A stretch of 64,000 nucleotides of DNA from Rugamonas rivuli (GTDB taxonomy: Bacteria > Pseudomonadota > Gammaproteobacteria > Burkholderiales > Burkholderiaceae_D). Positions 11,735 through 18,961 of the stretch are shown piece by piece. Where the stretch lies: assembly GCF_009380165.1 (NCBI RefSeq), contig NZ_WHUF01000003.1, positions 62,001-126,000 on the forward strand, written 5' to 3'. The notes beneath the pieces are model-generated. The model was not told the DNA's origin and did not search any database. It saw only the letters and a program-made list of their open reading frames with translations. Numbering within the stretch: the stretch's first letter is position 1; each line of letters starts with the position of its first letter. Both the position numbers and the translations under genes were made by a program.

Positions 11735-14700
11735 TTAGAAATTGCCGCTGAAGACTTTGGTGGTGTAGCTGATGTTGGCCGTGCCCGTCTTGCTGAAGCT
11801 CAGCGCGAAGGAGACCGTGGCGCCCGGCGCCAGCGTGGCGGCGTTGACCGTGATGTAAGGCGCACCGGCGTGGCTGCCGCTGGCGTTGCTCAACGTAACG
11901 CCGGCCGGCAGGCCGTCGAACTCGACCTGGAACGGACCGGTCAGCGCGGCGGCGCCGGTGTTGGTGATCGAGAACGTCGACGTGTACTTGCCGGTGGCGC
12001 GGTTCAGCACCAGGCCGGTGGCGGCCGACTTGACGCTGGCGCTGACGTCGCTGTAAGGCGCGGCCAGGTTCAGGCTGATGACCACCGGATCGTGGTCGGA
12101 AGCGCGGTACGGTGCGGCGGTGTACTTGTCTTCCGGCTTGCCGTCGGTGTTGTAGTCGATCACGGTCGGCTCGTCGGCGTTGTTATGCCATTCGGCGGCG
12201 TCGGCCACCGAGGCGGTCAGTGCCGGGCTGGCCAGCGCGTGGTCCAGATAACCCGCTTCGCCGTTGAAGACGAAGGAGTAAGGCATGGCGCCGCTGCCGC
12301 GCACGAAACGCTCCAGCTGGTTGACATAACCCTTGTCGGTGATGACCTTGATCGGGTCTTCCATGCCGTAGGAGTTGAAGTCGCCGATCATCAGCACGCG
12401 GGCGTCGCCGGCGGCGGCGGCCACTTGCGGCGCGAAGGTGTTGACCAGGCGATTGGCCTGCAGCACGCGGGTAGCGTTCCAGCAGCTCTGGCCGTCGCCC
12501 TTGTCGGCGTCGGCGCCGGAACCGCCAGGGCAGCTGCCCTTCGATTTCAGGTGGTTGACGATCAGCGAGAACTTGGCGCCGTTGGCGGCGACGAAGGTCT
12601 GCGCCATCGGCGGACGGTTGTTGACGGCGTCGGCGTCGGATATGGCGCTGCCCACCATGGTCAGCGTGGCCGGCTTGTAGATCATCGCCACGCGGATGGC
12701 GTCGGTGCCGGTGGCGGCAGGCTTCGGCACGACCGCGTAGGTCTGGAAGCCGGTGCCCGGCGAGATCGCTTCATTCAGCGCCTTGACCAGGTAGCCCACC
12801 GTGTACTCGCCGCTGTTCTGGATTTCCATCAGGCCGAAGACGTCGGCGTCGATGGCTTTCAGTTCGCCGACGATCTTGGCGTTCTGGCGCTTGAACTCGT
12901 TCAGGTTGTCGGCGCCGCGGCAGTTGGACTTGCTGATGCTCGCGCCCAGCGAGCAGCCCTGGCCGGTATGGCCTTCGACATCTTCGCCGTTGGTGAAGGT
13001 GGTGAAGTAGTTCAGCACGTTGGCGCTGGCGACCTTGATGTTGCCGGCAGCCAGGGCTGGCGGCGCGGTACGCGGATTGTCTTGCGAGAACACCGGCGCC
13101 ACGGTCGGCTGCAGCTTGAAGCCCGCACCGCCGCCGCCCTTGGCGCCGAAGTCGACCACGCCGGTCAGGTCGGACACGGTATCGCCGGCGCGCAGCGAAC
13201 CGTCGGCGCCCAGGTAAGGAATCGTGGCCGGGGTGACGAAGATACCGTCGTCCAGCACGATCTGGCTTTGCGCGTTGGCGGCGGCCAACGCCTTGGCTTC
13301 GTTCGAGCCGGCGGCGTAGTGGTTGGTCGGCGCTTCCAGGCGGCCGGCGGACAGCGTCACTTCGCCGCGGTCGCCCAGGAATTCCAGCTGCGACACGGTC
13401 AGCGCATTGGTGAAGCGCACCAGCATGCCTTCGACCTGGCCCAGGTTGGCGTATGGCAGCTGGATATTGGTCGGCGTGATGGCGATGCCGCTGCCGGTCT
13501 TGACGATGGCGGTGATGTTCTGCAGCTCGGTGTAGGCGTGGCCGCCGGCGACCGGCGCGTAGTCGGTCACGGTGCCGGTGATGCGCACCTGGTCGCCCAC
13601 CTTGACGGTGCCGGTGTTGGCGGCGGTGGTGTAGACGAAGATGCCGTCCGAGGTTTGCGGATTGCCGTCGCCGACCGCGTCCTGGATGAAGAAGCCGGAG
13701 CCGACCTTGGCCGTCACCACGCCTTCGGTGGTCTGCACGGTGCCGGCGTAAGGGCTGGTCTCGCCCGGGCCCTGGATTTGCGGAATGGTGTGGGTGACGC
13801 CGGCCGGCGCGGCAACGGTGACGCTGATGCTGCAGCTGGCTTGCTGCGACTGGTCGTTATCGAAGCGCACGGCGACCGGGTAGCTGCCCTGCGGCACGCT
13901 GGCGGCCACGTTCAGGCTGGCGGTGGCGGTGCCGCCGGCGGCGCTAGCGGCCTGGAAGTTGACCAGACTGATGCCCGGCACCGGGGTCGAGGTGATCACG
14001 GCGTTGTTGACGGTGCCGTCGGCGTCGGTCGCGCTCAGGTCGGCGCTGCCGGTGAAGCCGGACGCCATAGCCAGGCTGGCCGGGCAGCTGGCGACGATAG
14101 GCGGCGCGGCCGGCACGCTGCACAGGTGCACCGGCGTGGAGGTGTTGCGCGGGTTGGGCGCACCGGTGGCGAAGTCGCTGCCGTTGTTGTCGGTGTCGGT
14201 GCAGCCGCCGTTGGCGCGCAGCGCGGCGGTGGTGTTGGTCAGGCCAGGGCCGTTCGTGCCTTCGAAGTAGCCGGCGTTAAAACCCAGCAGGTCGACCAGC
14301 GTGGCGCCGCTCGGCGCGGCGCCCGCCAGGGCATTGCCGTCGTTGACCAGCGCGACCTTGCCGGCCGTGCCGCTCATCGGGATGGTGCCGGTGGTGTCCG
14401 GGACCAGCGCGCTGCCGGGGCCGGTGCCGGCCGCCTCCTGGACCAGGTAGTACTGGCCGGGCTGCAGCACCGGGTTGCCGCTGATCTTGGTCACTTGCCA
14501 CGAGGAGCCGGCGGCGCTGGCGTACTGCACGCTCCAGCCGCTCAGGCTGACCGGCGCGTCGCTGCGGTTGAACAGTTCGATGAAGTCATTCTTGATGGTG
14601 GCGCCGGAGTTGCCGCCGCCGCCGTACACCTGGCTGATCACAACCGGCGATGCGCCGAAGGCCGGCGCCGACAGGCCCGCCATCAGGGCGGCAGCGATGA

Positions 14701-14761
14701 TGGTGCGCCGGCCCGGCGTAGCGGCAGCCTGGGCTTGAGGCGAGTGGGTAGTTTTTTTCAT
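11735..14761 (-). CDS. ExeM/NucH-family extracellular endonuclease
   Basis: The 1008-residue exported protein has a signal peptide containing GRRTIIAAALMAGLSAPAFG; the Arg pair could permit Tat export, which is not certain. An N-terminal lamin-tail domain (ISQVYGGGGNSGATIKNDFIELFNR) follows. An OB-like middle region (VKVGDQVRITGTVTDY) leads to a C-terminal endonuclease/exonuclease/phosphatase domain with metal-site motifs (FGLMEIQNSG, VNHLKSKGSCPGG, MIGDFNSYGMEDP, YRASDHDPVV). The last 100 or so residues are an Ig-like beta domain. It has no PEP-CTERM or GlyGly-CTERM tail, so it is probably released. Such DNases degrade extracellular DNA and scavenge phosphate. Export by the neighbouring secretion machine is plausible but inferred. 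Confidence 0.9.
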   Translation of the reverse strand: MKKTTHSPQAQAAATPGRRTIIAAALMAGLSAPAFGASPVVISQVYGGGGNSGATIKNDFIELFNRSDAPVSLSGWSVQYASAAGSSWQVTKISGNPVLQPGQYYLVQEAAGTGPGSALVPDTTGTIPMSGTAGKVALVNDGNALAGAAPSGATLVDLLGFNAGYFEGTNGPGLTNTTAALRANGGCTDTDNNGSDFATGAPNPRNTSTPVHLCSVPAAPPIVASCPASLAMASGFTGSADLSATDADGTVNNAVITSTPVPGISLVNFQAASAAGGTATASLNVAASVPQGSYPVAVRFDNDQSQQASCSISVTVAAPAGVTHTIPQIQGPGETSPYAGTVQTTEGVVTAKVGSGFFIQDAVGDGNPQTSDGIFVYTTAANTGTVKVGDQVRITGTVTDYAPVAGGHAYTELQNITAIVKTGSGIAITPTNIQLPYANLGQVEGMLVRFTNALTVSQLEFLGDRGEVTLSAGRLEAPTNHYAAGSNEAKALAAANAQSQIVLDDGIFVTPATIPYLGADGSLRAGDTVSDLTGVVDFGAKGGGGAGFKLQPTVAPVFSQDNPRTAPPALAAGNIKVASANVLNYFTTFTNGEDVEGHTGQGCSLGASISKSNCRGADNLNEFKRQNAKIVGELKAIDADVFGLMEIQNSGEYTVGYLVKALNEAISPGTGFQTYAVVPKPAATGTDAIRVAMIYKPATLTMVGSAISDADAVNNRPPMAQTFVAANGAKFSLIVNHLKSKGSCPGGSGADADKGDGQSCWNATRVLQANRLVNTFAPQVAAAAGDARVLMIGDFNSYGMEDPIKVITDKGYVNQLERFVRGSGAMPYSFVFNGEAGYLDHALASPALTASVADAAEWHNNADEPTVIDYNTDGKPEDKYTAAPYRASDHDPVVISLNLAAPYSDVSASVKSAATGLVLNRATGKYTSTFSITNTGAAALTGPFQVEFDGLPAGVTLSNASGSHAGAPYITVNAATLAPGATVSFALSFSKTGTANISYTTKVFSGNF

Positions 14762-14832
14762 GTATGGGTCCTGGGATGGAGAAAGGTCGGCGCGGCAGTC
14801 TTAACAAAATGGTTGCAAACATTGCCTTTTGC

Positions 14833-14866
14833 ATATTAAGGCGCGGGATTGACGCCTTGATGACAC
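14833..14866 (-). promoter_or_regulatory. Possible PhoB box and -10 upstream of the nuclease gene
   Basis: On the minus strand, GTGTCAT, four bases, then GCGTCAA (14848-14866) resembles the CTGTCAT-N4-CTGTCAT Pho box (about 6/7 and 5/7 matches). TAATAT lies nine bases downstream (14833-14838), near the usual -10 spacing of Pho promoters. The match is imperfect and was judged by eye. Confidence 0.4.
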
Positions 14867-14870
14867 AGCG

Positions 14871-14888
14871 TTAGTCCGTTCGGACTAA
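14871..14888. promoter_or_regulatory. Perfect dyad, likely operator
   Basis: TTAGTCCG and CGGACTAA flank a 2-bp centre. It lies in the 313-bp region between the divergent nuclease gene and the plus-strand PEP-CTERM gene, just upstream of the possible Pho box. There is no T-run, so an operator is more likely than a terminator. The cognate regulator is unknown. Confidence 0.5.
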
Positions 14889-14954
14889 AGCATGGTTCCC
14901 GGCTTTTTCTGGCCTATCCGCCCACTGCGTGCTACCATTACTTAAACGCAATTC

Positions 14955-14977
14955 AAATTACCTTATGGTAATTTTTT
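14955..14977 (+). promoter_or_regulatory. A/T-rich hairpin upstream of a PEP-CTERM gene
   Basis: AAATTACC and GGTAATTT enclose TTAT and are followed by further T. It could be a weak terminator, an operator or an upstream promoter element for the gene at 15075. The rest of 14762-15074 shows no gene. Confidence 0.4.
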
Positions 14978-15074
14978 GACGCATCATTCTTCTGGCCCGC
15001 GCCCCTCCCCCGCGCCCGGCCAGCTTGAGTATCCGGGCCCCGCATCGCCCGACTGCCGCCATGGAGCGAGCATC

Positions 15075-15689
15075 ATGAATACCTTACGCACCGTCTTAAT
15101 CGTTTGCGCCCTGCTCAGTCCCTGGATGGCGCGCGCCGCCGCGCCGCAGCACGGCGCCTGCATGCTGGCGCTGAAGGCGCAGCCTGCCGTCCACCCTGCC
15201 GGCCACGCCGCCCCGGCCGCCGAAGCCGTCAAGCCGCCCGCAGCGAAGCAGCGCAAAAAGATCAATATCGATTTTCTCTACGACCCTTGCAGCATGACCG
15301 ACGCCGAGCGCGACAACGAGCAGGCCGAGAAGCCGATGCTGTCGCGCGACCAGCTGCTGCAGGAATACGAGAATTGGATGGAATGGAATCGCCGCCAGCC
15401 GGGTGGTACGCCGGACGGGATGTGGTGGTTCAGCACCGTGCAGGCGCCGCACGCCTACGCGGCGACGGGAACGATGCAAGCGCTCGATTGGATGTCAGGC
15501 CAGCCGGTGGTGCTGTCCATGGTGACGCGCCAGGGCGGCCAGCCGTGGCTGGAGCAGGTCGAAACCCTGCCCGCCGTGCCGGAGCCGCAAGCCTATGCGC
15601 TATGGCTGGCCGGCCTGGGATGCGTGGCGCTGGCGGCCCGGCGCCGCCGGCTTAGCGGCGGTAAGGCGCGGCCAGCGGCTCGCCGATAA
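15075..15689 (+). CDS. PEP-CTERM protein of unknown function
   Basis: I use the ATG at 15075 after a GGAG-containing site, giving 204 residues. It has a signal peptide (LRTVLIVCALLSPWMARAA) and a Pro/Ala-rich segment. An acidic helical stretch follows (TDAERDNEQAEKPMLSRDQL), then a Trp-rich block (YENWMEWNRR; DGMWWFSTVQAPH). It ends with a PEP-CTERM signal: VPEPQAYALW, a hydrophobic helix, then AARRRR. The tail runs 12 residues past the Arg cluster, longer than usual. The 3' end overlaps the convergent gene by 38 bp. It is one of the few plus-strand genes in the first 50 kb. No catalytic domain is recognisable. Confidence 0.85.
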   Translation: MNTLRTVLIVCALLSPWMARAAAPQHGACMLALKAQPAVHPAGHAAPAAEAVKPPAAKQRKKINIDFLYDPCSMTDAERDNEQAEKPMLSRDQLLQEYENWMEWNRRQPGGTPDGMWWFSTVQAPHAYAATGTMQALDWMSGQPVVLSMVTRQGGQPWLEQVETLPAVPEPQAYALWLAGLGCVALAARRRRLSGGKARPAARR

Positions 15690-16683
15690 ACACGCCCTGG
15701 GCCGGCCAGGCCACGCTCTTCCAGTAGGCTTCGATCGCGCTGCTGCCGCGCAGGTACTGGCCCAGCAGCACCGTCGAATTGGGAAACTTCTGCCAATGAT
15801 TGCACGGTTCGCTGACCGTGCCGTAGCTGGCCGTCGCGCCCGCATCCAGCCAGCGCAGGCTGCTCATCTGCGCATCAGCCAGCAACTCCCCGCCCTGCGA
15901 CGTCAAGTGGTCGGCCAGCGCGCCCGGCAGGAACTTCAGCGTGTCCAGCTTGGGCACGTGGGTCAAGCCGGTCTGGTAGACCATGATGTCGCTGACCTGC
16001 TCGATGCTGTCGGCCTGCAGGTTCTTGATGGTCAGCTTCTTGGACGGCACGCTCATCGAGCGCGGGAAGAAGCGCGCCCGGCTGCTGCGCGCGGCGTCGC
16101 TGGTGGTGAGGAAATAGGCGGTGCCGGTCGGCATGGCGAAGCCGGCCAGCACGCCGCGGTCGATCAGCGCCTTGGACGCCTCCACCGACTCGATCGGCAG
16201 CAGCATGGACAAGCGCATCCGGTAGTCGGTGTAAGGCTTGGCCGACGGCGAGTTGTAATAGCTGCTGGGCTTGCTCGGGGCGCAGCTCTTGGCGCACAGG
16301 CTGCTGTCCAGGCCCAGCGTATAGGCCGAGGTCAGCGAATTGCACTCGACCGCGTACGGCGCGGTCCAGACCATCAGCACGGCCTGGATGTCCGGGCCCA
16401 GCTTGGCGTCGATCTGCGCCTTCAGCGCGTCGAACTGCTCGGCGTCGAGCCTGCGCGGCCGGTGCGGGATGCGCACGTGCACCATGTTGGCGGCCGGGAT
16501 GCCGCGCGCCTTGCGGTAGTACTCGCCGATTTCGACACTGTTGGGTTCGTCATCGTTGATGACCACCGCCAATTGGGCGGGGCCGAGGCCGGCGGCAGGC
16601 ACATGTTGCGCGCGGGCCGCGCCGGAAAACGCCAGCACGGCGGCCAGGAAAAGGAAGAAGTGTCGCAAGTGGTTCGATCGCAA
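15652..16683 (-). CDS. TIGR03790-family protein
   Basis: The 343-residue exported protein begins with a signal peptide (FFLFLAAVLAFSGAARAQ) and continues QLAVVINDDEPNSVEIGEYYRKARGIPAANMVHVRIP, the hallmark opening of the TIGR03790 family. As I recall, that family is found only in genomes that encode an exosortase. Its function is unknown. The start appears to be a TTG at 16683 with no ribosome-binding site. An in-frame stop lies just upstream, so no earlier start is possible; another TTG lies five codons downstream. The start sits directly after the T-run of the upstream gene's terminator, and a TATAAT at 16720-16725 could be its own -10. It overlaps the convergent PEP-CTERM gene. Confidence 0.88.
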   Translation of the reverse strand: MRSNHLRHFFLFLAAVLAFSGAARAQHVPAAGLGPAQLAVVINDDEPNSVEIGEYYRKARGIPAANMVHVRIPHRPRRLDAEQFDALKAQIDAKLGPDIQAVLMVWTAPYAVECNSLTSAYTLGLDSSLCAKSCAPSKPSSYYNSPSAKPYTDYRMRLSMLLPIESVEASKALIDRGVLAGFAMPTGTAYFLTTSDAARSSRARFFPRSMSVPSKKLTIKNLQADSIEQVSDIMVYQTGLTHVPKLDTLKFLPGALADHLTSQGGELLADAQMSSLRWLDAGATASYGTVSEPCNHWQKFPNSTVLLGQYLRGSSAIEAYWKSVAWPAQGVFIGEPLAAPYRR

Positions 16684-16684
16684 T

Positions 16685-16717
16685 GATTAAAAAAAACGGA
16701 AGCGGCAGCTTCCGTTT
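16685..16717 (-). terminator. Terminator hairpin between the FxDxF-type PEP-CTERM gene and the TIGR03790 gene
   Basis: AAACGGAAGC and GCTTCCGTTT enclose GGCA. On the minus strand a run of eight T follows, so this ends transcription of the gene at 16735-17274. It lies directly before the TTG start of the next gene. Confidence 0.88.
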
Positions 16718-16734
16718 GAATTATAGCGCCATTG

Positions 16735-17274
16735 TCAGGCTTTGCGACGCCGCGCCAGCCAGCCCAGCACGCCGACGCCGCCGAGCAGCATGGCGGCCGT
16801 GGATGGTTCCGGCACCGGGCTGACCGCCACCGAGCCCACGTAGTTGCCGGCCGCGTTGTTGCGCACGGTGCCGTTGACCAGCAGGTAGTAGTTGTCGGCG
16901 ATCAGGTGCGGAATGCTCAGCGCCCACACTTCGACCGCCGCGCCCGGCGCCGACTGCTTCATGCCGTCGAACGAGAAACCGGACGAGTTATAGAGCTTAA
17001 AACTGTCGAAAGCGGCGCCGCCCAGGTCCAGGTCGGACTGGTTCAGGCTGGCGACGAAAGCTCCCAGCGACTGCCCCGCGCCGGCCGTGAAATCGTAGCG
17101 GTCGTGGAATGTGTTGCCGGCATTGCCGGCGCTGAACTCGTGCTTGAGCACGGCGCTGCCGCTGCTCAGGTCCAGGGTTTGCACGCCCTGGCTGATGTCG
17201 GCAGCCTGCGCCCATGGCAGGCCGGCGGCCGCGGCCAGCACCATCGCCGCCATGACGGTTTGTGTACGCTTCAT
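16735..17274 (-). CDS. PEP-CTERM protein, FxDxF-like family
   Basis: The 179-residue exported protein has a signal peptide (TVMAAMVLAAAAGLPWAQAAD) and a beta-rich body with FHDRYDFTAGAGQSLGAFVASLNQSDL, the pattern of short FxDxF-type PEP-CTERM proteins. The PEP-CTERM tail is VPEPSTAAML, a hydrophobic helix, then ARRRK. The ribosome-binding site is exceptionally strong: 17276-17288 is fully complementary to the 16S 3' tail. A GC-rich hairpin with five T lies just upstream. It has a terminator directly after the stop. These features suggest a highly expressed surface protein under leader control. Confidence 0.88.
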   Translation of the reverse strand: MKRTQTVMAAMVLAAAAGLPWAQAADISQGVQTLDLSSGSAVLKHEFSAGNAGNTFHDRYDFTAGAGQSLGAFVASLNQSDLDLGGAAFDSFKLYNSSGFSFDGMKQSAPGAAVEVWALSIPHLIADNYYLLVNGTVRNNAAGNYVGSVAVSPVPEPSTAAMLLGGVGVLGWLARRRKA

Positions 17275-17275
17275 A

Positions 17276-17319
17276 GATCACCTCCTTTGAAAAAGGCGGC
17301 CGCGGCATGCGCTGCCGCC
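17276..17319 (-). promoter_or_regulatory. Leader with GC hairpin, T-run and perfect Shine-Dalgarno
   Basis: On the minus strand GGCGGC and GCCGCC arms (17295-17319) are followed by TTTTT, then AAAGGAGGTGATC (17276-17288) six bases before the ATG. The hairpin plus T-run looks like an intrinsic terminator inside the leader, so it could act as an attenuator; this is inferred. Confidence 0.5.
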
Positions 17320-17470
17320 GGTTGCTCCACACTGCCGGTCGATCCTAGCATGGCTGACATGCCGGGATTGAGCGGACGGCAATCGCGCGTGGCCGTGCCC
17401 GCCAGGCGCGCGCGCAGGCCCGGCGCCGCGGCCAGAGGGAGAAGCGGGGAAAGATGAAGGTAGTGCAGGC

Positions 17471-17492
17471 GGCGTAGGAAGCTGCCTACGCC
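17471..17492. promoter_or_regulatory. Perfect dyad, likely operator
   Basis: GGCGTAGG and CCTACGCC flank six bases. It lies about 200 bp upstream of the FxDxF-type gene and 55 bp after the manC stop. No T-run follows on either strand. Confidence 0.45.
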
Positions 17493-17500
17493 AAGACGGG

Positions 17501-17535
17501 AAAACGGCGGCCGCGCTTTTCAGCAGGGGCCGCCG
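17501..17535 (-). terminator. Likely terminator at the end of the eps gene run
   Basis: CGGCGGCC and GGCCGCCG flank a 15-base loop. On the minus strand the stem is followed by GTTTT. It lies about 11 bases after the manC stop and would end the long minus-strand polysaccharide transcript. Confidence 0.65.
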
Positions 17536-17545
17536 CGACAAGGCA

Positions 17546-18961
17546 TCAGGCGCGCTGGTAGACGTCTTCCAGGCGGACGATGTCATCCTCGCCCAGGTAG
17601 CTGCCGGACTGGACTTCAATCAGGTGCAGCGGCAGCTTGCCCGGATTTTCCAGGCGGTGCGTGGTGCCGATCGGGATGTAGGTCGATTCGTTCTCGGTCA
17701 GCAGCGTCACCTGGTCGCCGCAGGTCACGCGGGCGGTGCCGCTGACGACGATCCAGTGTTCGGCGCGGTGGTGGTGCATCTGCAGCGACAGCTTGCCGCC
17801 CGGATTGACCGTGATGCGCTTGACCTGGAAACGCTCGCCGATGTCTATGCCCTCGTAGCAGCCCCATGGACGGTAGACCTTGGTGTGGTGCAGGTGTTCG
17901 GTGCGCTGCTTGGTCTTCAGGTGCTCGACGATGTTCTTGACGCGCTGCACCTGGTCCTTGTGGCAGACCAGCACGGCGTCGTTGGTTTCCACCACGACCA
18001 CGTCCTTGACACCGACCACGGCCACGATGCGGCTCTCGGCGCGCACCAGCGAACCGCTGACGTCGTCCAGGTAGACGTCGCCGCGGGTGGCGTTGCCCTG
18101 GGCATCCTGCTGCTGCACTTCCCACAGCGCCGACCACGAGCCGACGTCGTTCCAGCCTATGTCGGCCGGCACCACGATGGCGTGGCGGGTGTGCTCCATC
18201 ACCGCGTAGTCGATCGAGTCCGACGGGCAGGCGGTGAACGAGGCTTCGTCCAGGCGGCAGAAGTCGAGGTCGCGGTAATCCTTGTTGACGGCCGACTCGG
18301 TGGCGTTGGCGATGGCCGGCGCGTATTGCTGCAATTCCTTCAGGTAGCTGTCGGCGCGGAACAGGAACATGCCGCTGTTCCAGTAGTAATTGCCGGCGGC
18401 GACGAAGCCTTCGGCGGTGGCGCGATCCGGCTTCTCGACGAAACGGTCGACGCTGTAGCACTGCGCGGCGGCGGCCGGCTTGCCGCTCTGGATGTAGCCG
18501 TAGCCGGTTTCCGGCGCGGTCGGCACGATGCCGAAGGTGGCCAGCGCACCGCCGTCCACCATGGCGCCGGCGTGTTCGATGGCGGCGTAGAAGGCGTCGA
18601 CGTTTTCAATCACGTGGTCGGCCGGCAGCACCAGCATGACGGCGTCGGCGTCGATCGCGCGCAGGTAGTGGGCGGCGGCGGCCACGGCCGGCGCGGTGTT
18701 GCGGCCGACCGGTTCCAGCAGAATGCCCAGCGGAGCGATGCCGATCTCGCGCATCTGCTCGGCGACCAGGAAGCGGTGCTCGTTGCCGCACACTACCAGC
18801 GGCGCCATCATCTGCGGCCGGCCGTGCAGGCGCAGCGCGGTGTCCTGCAACATGGTGCGGTCCGAGACCAGCGGCAGCAGCTGCTTGGGCAGCACGGCGC
18901 GCGACAGCGGCCACAAACGGGTGCCGGAACCGCCGGACAGGATCACTGGGTAAATTTTCAT
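17546..18961 (-). CDS. manC: Mannose-1-phosphate guanylyltransferase/mannose-6-phosphate isomerase
   Basis: This 471-residue bifunctional enzyme has the normal length for ManC/AlgA. The N-terminal nucleotidyltransferase has the signature SGGSGTRLWPLSRAVLPKQ and the FVEKPD motif. The C-terminal cupin isomerase domain (YRPWGCYEGIDIGERFQVKRI, then LQMHHHRAEHWIVVSGTA) carries the metal-binding His residues. It makes GDP-mannose from fructose-6-phosphate-derived mannose phosphates, together with a phosphomannomutase not seen here. GDP-mannose feeds the AlgD-type dehydrogenase at 22357-23667 and mannosyltransferases. It overlaps the upstream nucleotidyltransferase by four bases and is the last gene of the operon. 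Confidence 0.93.
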   Translation of the reverse strand: MKIYPVILSGGSGTRLWPLSRAVLPKQLLPLVSDRTMLQDTALRLHGRPQMMAPLVVCGNEHRFLVAEQMREIGIAPLGILLEPVGRNTAPAVAAAAHYLRAIDADAVMLVLPADHVIENVDAFYAAIEHAGAMVDGGALATFGIVPTAPETGYGYIQSGKPAAAAQCYSVDRFVEKPDRATAEGFVAAGNYYWNSGMFLFRADSYLKELQQYAPAIANATESAVNKDYRDLDFCRLDEASFTACPSDSIDYAVMEHTRHAIVVPADIGWNDVGSWSALWEVQQQDAQGNATRGDVYLDDVSGSLVRAESRIVAVVGVKDVVVVETNDAVLVCHKDQVQRVKNIVEHLKTKQRTEHLHHTKVYRPWGCYEGIDIGERFQVKRITVNPGGKLSLQMHHHRAEHWIVVSGTARVTCGDQVTLLTENESTYIPIGTTHRLENPGKLPLHLIEVQSGSYLGEDDIVRLEDVYQRA

